From Palsa-504 sp963705835 (GTDB taxonomy: Bacteria > Actinomycetota > Actinomycetes > Streptosporangiales > Streptosporangiaceae): a DNA stretch of 64,000 nucleotides. Shown here one piece after another: positions 58,901 to 64,000 of the stretch. The notes under the pieces were generated by a model. It saw only the letters and a list, made by a program, of their open reading frames with translations, did no database searches and was not told where the DNA came from. A program made the translations under genes and the position numbers. Within the stretch, counting starts at the first letter, position 1. Every line of letters starts with the position of its first letter. The stretch is taken from contig CAVPLC010000051.1 of assembly GCA_963705835.1 (NCBI GenBank), positions 138,044-202,043 of the forward strand. Direction: 5' to 3'.

Positions 58901-59077
58901 ATGAGTGACCGCGTACCGGCGCCGGGAGACGCCGACGACCAGGGTGGCAGCAAGCCTGATGTGGTGGACACCGATGAGTTCGCCAAGATGCGGGCCGTGA
59001 TGCGCGCGCAAGAAAGGCACCGGGAAGGCGGGGTTGATCCTGAACTTGAGGACGGGGATCCCGACCCTGGTACCTGA
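58901..59077 (+). CDS. 58-aa acidic hypothetical protein
   Basis: GGAGGAGG lies 8 bases before ATG 58901. The product is SDRVPAPGDADDQGGSKPD, then VVDTDEFAKMRAVMRAQE, RHREGGVDPELEDGD: hydrophilic with a short amphipathic helix. I do not recognise it. The ribosome site and codon use favour a real gene. Confidence 0.55.
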   Translation: MSDRVPAPGDADDQGGSKPDVVDTDEFAKMRAVMRAQERHREGGVDPELEDGDPDPGT

Positions 59078-59364
59078 GCTGGGTCAGGCGGCTACCGGTG
59101 TTGCGGGGGCAGGGACGTCCACTACCAGCGCAACCGGCGGGCCGTGACTTGGCGTGACGGGCAAACGGTGGATCCCGCTCCTACCCTGCCCGGATGCGGG
59201 TGGCCGAGGAAATGCCGCGCGACCACGCTCGTAATATCCGATCACGTGTGCGAAAATAGCCGGTGGCCCGGTGCCCGAGTGGCGACCGATGCGTTTTCGC
59301 GCGACCGGGCGGTGTTAAGGACTGACGGCAGCATCGCCGTGACCGACGAGACTAGGAGGCAGAG

Positions 59365-59733
59365 ATGCCAGGTGAGATCGTGCACATCGAGATCCCGGCG
59401 GACGACACCAAGCAGAGCCAGGAGTTCTGGGGCTCCTTGTTCGGGTGGCAGTTCCAGGCGAACCCCGGCCCGTTCGAGTACCACACGACGCAGATCGGCG
59501 GGGAGCAGGGCGCGGCGATCACGAACATGGAGCCGGGCAAGCGCGGCATGCGGCCGTATTTCGCGGTCGAGGACATCAAGGCAGGTGCGGCGCGGGTGAC
59601 GGAGCTCGGCGGGGAGGCAAACGAGCCGATGCCGGTTCCGAGCATGGGCTGGTTCTCGACCTGCAAGGATCCGCAAGGGAACGAGTTCGGGCTCTGGCAG
59701 ATCGACACGTCGGCCCCGGCTCCGGCGCAGTAG
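59365..59733 (+). CDS. VOC family protein
   Basis: The product is 122 aa, one glyoxalase-like module. GEIVHIEIPADDTKQSQEFWGSLFGWQF is the first strand-helix set, HTTQIGGEQGAAITNMEPG the middle, and YFAVEDIKAGAARVTELGGEANEPM and WFSTCKDPQGNEFGLWQ the second half. It resembles single-domain bleomycin-resistance/CFP32-like proteins; metal ligands are the N-terminal His and a late Glu. AGGAGGCAGAG precedes the start. No reaction can be assigned. Confidence 0.87.
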   Translation: MPGEIVHIEIPADDTKQSQEFWGSLFGWQFQANPGPFEYHTTQIGGEQGAAITNMEPGKRGMRPYFAVEDIKAGAARVTELGGEANEPMPVPSMGWFSTCKDPQGNEFGLWQIDTSAPAPAQ

Positions 59734-60151
59734 GCCGGTGCAGTAGAAAGGCTAGTCCTGGCTTGTTACGGCCTTGTCCTCACGCTCCGTGACGAACATT
59801 CGGCTGTGACCTCGCGGCCCGCGATTCAGGCTTCCGACGCCCGATGGCCGATGACGCTGACCAGTTACGGCCATCCTCCGGAAGGCAGCCGACCCCCTAG
59901 CCGACGCCCGCCACCACTTCTGAAGCAGAGAACCCCCCAGTTACCAGAACGATCGACTGGGTACCTGGCCGCCGGACCGCGGTACGTCGCTGGCCTGACG
60001 GCGGGCCGGGTTCGCGGTGTCCGGGTGGTGGTGCTTTGTGCCTGGTTCGGGCCGCGGGGGCCCGCGGCCGGGTCCTGGAGCCGGACGAGGAGGGCGGACG
60101 CCAGCGGAGTCGCCTCTGGCGGCCGGTGTCTGGGTGCGCTAGCTTCCGCCT
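59734..60151. other. 418-bp gene-free stretch with GC hairpin
   Basis: No gene seen. GGCCGCGGG-GG-CCCGCGGCC near 60050-60069 is a perfect 9-bp stem, possibly a terminator or just a GC-rich palindrome. The promoter of the next hydrolase must lie in the right part. Confidence 0.45.
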
Positions 60152-60955
60152 ATGCCAATAGCCACAGCGAACGGGATCGAGATCGACTACACCGACTCGG
60201 GGGGCCAAGGCCCGGCCGTGGTGTTCAGCCACGGGTTCTTGATGGACCGTACGATGTTCGGCCAGCAGGTCACCGCGCTCACGCCGGAGTACCGGGTGAT
60301 CACCTGGGACCAGCGGGGGCACGGCGGTACCCGGGCGACCGGAGCGTTCACCTACTGGGATTCGGCGGCCGATGTGCTCGCTCTGCTCGATCACCTCGGT
60401 GAGGAGCGTGCCGTGCTGGCCGGCATGTCCCAGGGCGGCTTCTTGTCGCTGCGCGCTGCGCTGATCGCACCGGACCGGGTGCGGGCGCTGGTGCTGATCG
60501 ACAGCCAGGCCGGCCAGGAGGACCCGGCCATTGCGCCGGGATATGAGCAGATACACCAGGCCTGGCTGGACCACGGGCCCGGGCCGGTGCAGGAGGTGGT
60601 CGCCTCGATCATCTTGGGCCCGGGCCAGTGGGACGGCTGGTACGCCAAGTGGACCGAGCAGTACGCGCAGTGGGCGCCGGACGATCTAGGCCAGCTGAAC
60701 TGGCCGTTCCGGTGCCTGATGGACAGGGATGACATCACCGGGCGCCTCGCCGACATCACCTGCCCCACGTTGATCGTGCACGGGACGGCAGACGCCGCGA
60801 TCCCCCTGGCGCGCGCGGAAGCGGTCCGGGACGCCCTGGGCGGCCCGGTCACGTTCACCGCCGTCGAGGGCGCGGCGCACGCCTCGAACGTGACCCACCC
60901 GGACGAGGTCACTCAGGCCATCGCCGGGTTCCTGCGGGGGCTGGACGGCGGGTAA
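60152..60955 (+). CDS. alpha/beta hydrolase
   Basis: The product is 267 aa. VVFSHGFLMDRTMFGQQV is the oxyanion loop, VITWDQRGHGGTRA the HGG strand, VLAGMSQGGFLSLRAALIAP the nucleophile elbow (G-M-S-Q-G), LIVHGTADAAIPLARAEAV the acid Asp, and VEGAAHASNVTHPDEV the His. This is the haloperoxidase/epoxide-hydrolase-like group. No leader or signal peptide. The substrate is unknown. Confidence 0.88.
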   Translation: MPIATANGIEIDYTDSGGQGPAVVFSHGFLMDRTMFGQQVTALTPEYRVITWDQRGHGGTRATGAFTYWDSAADVLALLDHLGEERAVLAGMSQGGFLSLRAALIAPDRVRALVLIDSQAGQEDPAIAPGYEQIHQAWLDHGPGPVQEVVASIILGPGQWDGWYAKWTEQYAQWAPDDLGQLNWPFRCLMDRDDITGRLADITCPTLIVHGTADAAIPLARAEAVRDALGGPVTFTAVEGAAHASNVTHPDEVTQAIAGFLRGLDGG

Positions 60956-61100
60956 ACGAGCTGCGGCCAGTGGCGGGCCCCGCTCAACGATGTAACCGTC
61001 CTCCCAGCGATCAGCCGCGCGGAATCGATTAGGACGTTCGCGTTCTGGAACGACAGTCGCGCTGCGTGAAGGCTCCCACGTCGGCGTGTCGTGAAAATGA

Positions 61101-62363
61101 TCACTCTGCCAGGCGGGCCGGGGACTCATCAGGGGCATCAGCCGCCGGCTGATGGCCGGACCTGCCGGGCTGGTTCGGTGCGGCGTGTGGTGCCGGGCTG
61201 GCCGGCGGTGAGCTGGCGTGGAACGCGGCGCCGCACAGGGCAGATCTGGGGCGGAGGGGGACGCCGTTCGTGCGCAGCACGTGGCGGACGTCGAGGATCA
61301 GGGGGAAGACCTCGTGGTTCCGGTCCTCGCCTTGCTCGTCCCAGGCCCGTTGCTCGGCTTCGACCGCCATCCGGTCCTCGGCGAATACGCGCTCGGTGAA
61401 GCGCCGGATGAGCGGCCAGGCAAGTTGGATAGCCCCAGGAATCGGGGGTTTCTCAATCATGAGCAGGCCGTAGACGTGATTGGTCTGCTGGTCGGCGTCT
61501 TCGGGCACGTAGGCCACCCAGAGGGAAAACGCCGGAAGCTCGGCGTTCTCGGGGACCAGCTGGAGGGTCTGGTAGGGGTAGGCGGTGCGGATGGTGATGA
61601 CGTCGGGTGATGTGGTGCCTCCGGTGCCTTTGGCGGCGAGCAGGCCGGCGCCGCGGTTCTTCTTTCCGCCGGCATGCGTGAATAGGTACCGGGCCTCCAC
61701 ATAGTGCGGGCCGGTGTCGTAGCCGAGGAGCGTGGGCTGGATCTTGCCGACGACGCCGCGGTGCAGGAATTGGTGGTTCATATCCAGCAGGTTCTCGTGC
61801 ATGAACGAGTAGTGGCAGCGCACAGTGCGTGAGAACGTCATGGTCTTGTGCTTGGCGGAATCGAATTCCGGCAGCTCGGGCAGGGCTGTCGTGGCTGCCT
61901 TCCGCGGGTCGCCTGGGAAGACGAACACCAGGCCGTAAGCTTCGCGGACCGGATAAGCGCGGACACCGCGCGGTGGCCGGGCGGCGCCCTTGGGCAGATA
62001 CGGTATCTGCGAGATGCGGCCGTTCCCGCGATAGGCCCAGGCGTGATAGCAACAGCGAAGCACGTCGCCCTCCACGACGCCCATGCTCAGCGGTACCTGG
62101 CGGTGGGCGCACCGGTCCTCCAGCGCATACACCGCACCGCTCTCGCCGCGATACAACGCGATCCGCTCACCCGCGAACGTGGCGGCGGACGTCTTTTTCT
62201 TCCGCACGCTCCCGGACGCAGCAACCGGGTACCAGAAATCCGGATTGATCCCGATGCGCCGAAGATCAGTGATGGCTCCGGAATGATGATCACGCGAGTG
62301 GTCCGGGCCGCCCGCCGATCCGGCCGCGATCATCTCATCCTTTGCGGAAAGCGCATCGTACAT
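61101..62363 (-). CDS. Rieske-type oxygenase, large subunit
   Basis: The product is 420 aa from ATG 62363, with GGGAGAAG upstream. CAHRQVPLSMGVVEGDVLRCCYH at residues 85-107 (outline) is the Rieske cluster: Cys85-x-His87 and Cys104-x2-His107. LLDMNHQFLHRG near residue 212 is the mononuclear iron site (Asp, His, His). It belongs with PaO/VanA-like non-haem oxygenases acting on aromatic or alkaloid-like substrates, and needs a separate reductase that is not in the window. The 60-residue Pro/Ala tail after FHASSPPASP is probably disordered. Confidence 0.88.
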   Translation of the reverse strand: MYDALSAKDEMIAAGSAGGPDHSRDHHSGAITDLRRIGINPDFWYPVAASGSVRKKKTSAATFAGERIALYRGESGAVYALEDRCAHRQVPLSMGVVEGDVLRCCYHAWAYRGNGRISQIPYLPKGAARPPRGVRAYPVREAYGLVFVFPGDPRKAATTALPELPEFDSAKHKTMTFSRTVRCHYSFMHENLLDMNHQFLHRGVVGKIQPTLLGYDTGPHYVEARYLFTHAGGKKNRGAGLLAAKGTGGTTSPDVITIRTAYPYQTLQLVPENAELPAFSLWVAYVPEDADQQTNHVYGLLMIEKPPIPGAIQLAWPLIRRFTERVFAEDRMAVEAEQRAWDEQGEDRNHEVFPLILDVRHVLRTNGVPLRPRSALCGAAFHASSPPASPAPHAAPNQPGRSGHQPAADAPDESPARLAE

Positions 62364-62924
62364 GTACTTCTCCCTTGCGCAGCTCATTGGTGCAAGACGC
62401 GGGAACGCGAGATCTCCGGTATTAGGTTTGCCCCGGAAGCCGGCTGCCGTCTGGGGCCGGCCCTCTGCTGATGCTCCCTGGACAGGTCCGTGCGGACACG
62501 ATGAACCTGAACTCATGCCATCGCACCCCCTGGGTTCCGGCAGCGCACTGGCTGCACTAACTGTGCAGAGCGGCACACGGCACCGCTGATACACCGATCC
62601 ATGACCGGCTTCTCCTGGCTACCGCGAGGCCGCGAAAGACATGCGCAGGCTCACATGTCGCGCAGCGCGCCAGCCGCGTGGTCGAGTAGGCTCGACCCTC
62701 CGACTACATGCGGCGCATGCGAAAGAAGCCAGAACTGGCCAATCTGCGTGCCGCTACCGATCTAGCAATGCAGCCCTGAGGCGTCCCCGAGTCGGCGATA
62801 AGGAACTCGGCGGGCCGGCGTTCAGATCACGTTCGGCGACTACGGCTGGTCCGGGGCCGTCACGCGAGATCCGCCTGCGCGGCCTTGGCCGGTAAGGCTG
62901 GCATCGCGCGGGTCGCACCCGGGC
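62364..62924. other. 561-bp stretch between Rieske and hydrolase genes, no gene seen
   Basis: No convincing frame, RNA gene or element. TTGC-N14-GCAA just upstream of the Rieske start (near 62376-62398) may be an operator. Confidence 0.45.
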
Positions 62925-63896
62925 TCACTTGGTGGCGCTGCCTGGCCAGTTGGTGTTCCAGACCAGCTCCGGGTGCGCCCCGGTGAAGGCGCGGGCCGCG
63001 GTGATGTTGCCGCGCAGCTGGTATTCCAGCCAGGCCGTGGCGTACCCGAGGAAACCGCCGGGGTTGCCCAAGGGGGGGTTCTCGATCGAGGCGTGGTCGG
63101 CCGGCTTCCCGCCGGAGTTGAGGATGATGCCGAGCGCGGCGTGGACAGAGGTGCTGAGGAAGAACGCCTTCTCCGTGGCCGGGCTCGCGATGATCGAGTC
63201 CCAGAACCCGTGGGTCGAGATGAAGAAGACGGGCCGGGTCAGCGCGGCGGGGTGAGCCGTGCAGTCGGCCGCGGTCGGGCAATCGGGATTGGGGGCGGCC
63301 CAGATCGGGTTCGGCTCCGAGAACGTCATCACGGTCTTGATCAGGGCCGGATCGTTCGTGGTGGCCCGGACCGCACCGGTAGCGCCCTGCGACAGGCCGG
63401 CCGCGGCCACCTCATTCACGTCCAGATGGCCGTGGAAGATGCTTCCCGTGACGCTGTCCTGGGCGACCAGGTAGCGCGCGGCCGCGTCGATCTCGTTGCC
63501 GCTGCCCGTGTTGGGCAGGGTTGAGGCGATGACCGTGAACCCGTAGGAGGCCAGGTGCCGCAGGAAAACCGAGACCGCGGCCGGCGTCCCGCCGGTTCCG
63601 TTGCCCCAGGTCACGATCGGGCTCTTGAAGCCGAGAGCGGCGTAGTGGCGCGGGTAGAACAGGTCGTAGACCGCCGTGCCCGACGCGTTGGTCACCGTTG
63701 CGGTGGCCGTGGCGTAAGGTCCGGGCGGCGTGAAAGCGGCCTGGACCGGGTACCTGACCACGGGCGGGCGGGCGGCGCCGGTCAGCGTCGCCATTATCAG
63801 GGCGGCTGACAGCGCCGCCGCGACACGGAGCCGGCCAGATGCGGTGAAACGGCGGGCACGATCGGCTATTGCGGCCGGGATCCCGGCAGCGGCCAT
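62925..63896 (-). CDS. secreted alpha/beta hydrolase (cutinase/chlorophyllase-like)
   Basis: The product is 323 aa. Residues 20-45 form a signal peptide (VAAALSAALIMATLTGAARPP). YPRHYAALGFKSPIVTWGNGTGGTPAA is the oxyanion strand (GNGTGG), VNEVAAAGLSQGATGAVRA the nucleophile elbow (GLSQGA), and PVFFISTHGFWDSIIASP and the later His region the rest of the triad. This resembles secreted esterases and polyester hydrolases. The start at 63896 follows GGGGAATCGCC. Confidence 0.85.
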   Translation of the reverse strand: MAAAGIPAAIADRARRFTASGRLRVAAALSAALIMATLTGAARPPVVRYPVQAAFTPPGPYATATATVTNASGTAVYDLFYPRHYAALGFKSPIVTWGNGTGGTPAAVSVFLRHLASYGFTVIASTLPNTGSGNEIDAAARYLVAQDSVTGSIFHGHLDVNEVAAAGLSQGATGAVRATTNDPALIKTVMTFSEPNPIWAAPNPDCPTAADCTAHPAALTRPVFFISTHGFWDSIIASPATEKAFFLSTSVHAALGIILNSGGKPADHASIENPPLGNPGGFLGYATAWLEYQLRGNITAARAFTGAHPELVWNTNWPGSATK

Positions 63897-64000
63897 GGCG
63901 ATTCCCCCTCGTCGATTCCTCTGGCCCGTCCGTCCGGGGCCAGCTACACCTCCAGAGGGTGCTGCCGCCCGGATGATACACAGCGGCCGACGACCTCCAG

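Noticed and set aside
60050..60069. GC palindrome as a transcription terminator
   Set aside because: It is over 300 bases from the nearest upstream gene end and has no T-run; kept only as a remark.
62595..62924. Possible tRNA-like palindromes (for example near 62690-62720)
   Set aside because: No cloverleaf with a T-loop GTTCGA and acceptor stem could be built.

Overview
The window is very GC-rich, with strong G/C at third codon positions, frequent GTG and some TTG starts, and many ATGA/GTGA stop-start overlaps. With a SARP-type regulator, many MerR/TetR regulators, an AAC(2')-I-like acetyltransferase and cysteine-free ribosomal protein paralogues, this points to a soil-type filamentous actinomycete (Streptosporangiales-like would fit; the rank is inference). 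No rRNA, tRNA, CRISPR array or intact mobile element was seen. The stretch looks like accessory chromosome: short functional operons alternate with gene remnants.

Layout. 1.4-3.6 kb: pgl, rpiA and a HAD phosphatase (oxidative pentose phosphate pathway). 3.7-6.4 kb, minus strand: a translationally coupled pair, TIR-prolinerich-CD225-like and SLOG-four-TM SLATT-like, next to an IS630-type transposase remnant; this is the best candidate for an undescribed conflict or immunity system. 6.7-13.1 kb: SnoaL-like protein, kinase and methyltransferase, facing a 1057-aa SARP/ATPase/TPR regulator with 11-bp-phased repeats in its promoter, then a cupin and the AAC(2')-I homologue. 13-20 kb: lipoprotein, M50-like protease, PhyH dioxygenase, flavoprotein, AhpD-like protein, DUF885 metallopeptidase and a frameshifted VOC gene. 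19.9-27.4 kb: two MerR-type promoters that appear to give leaderless mRNAs, a MerR regulator, a sugar-catabolic operon (SDR, FAD-linked oxidase, FGGY kinase) and a drug-type ABC exporter with its MerR regulator.

27.4-29.7 kb is a zone of decay: a hypothetical gene broken in two places, each break carrying a copy of the same phosphatase-like fragment, followed by a VWA remnant. 29.7-34.6 kb: copper amine oxidase, TetR, Old Yellow Enzyme and an MDR reductase, tied together by three related TetR-type operators. 34.7-41.6 kb: methyltransferase/TetR divergent pair, truncated MFS transporter, acyl-CoA dehydrogenase with kinase-like partner, and an FHA protein with an unknown partner. 41.6-50.2 kb: a 64-aa membrane protein behind paired palindromes, a RidA remnant, LysM hydrolase, DUF5666-like protein with a two-component system, a 44-aa protein, a phosphotransferase, and a Zur-box-preceded rpmG-rpmE2 operon.

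50.3-58.8 kb: nucleotidyltransferase, then a rearrangement junction (TetR and cupin head to head with both 5' ends affected, plus an integrase scrap), SDR, NTF2-like protein/HxlR pair, split YeeE/YedE transporter, HD-GYP-LuxR regulator, DUF899, and fragments of DUF2182 and FtsX-like genes. 58.9-64 kb: small acidic protein, VOC protein, alpha/beta hydrolase, Rieske oxygenase and a secreted hydrolase. A recurring intergenic motif (CCGTTCGG, A/T-rich spacer, GATCT) occurs five times across the window.
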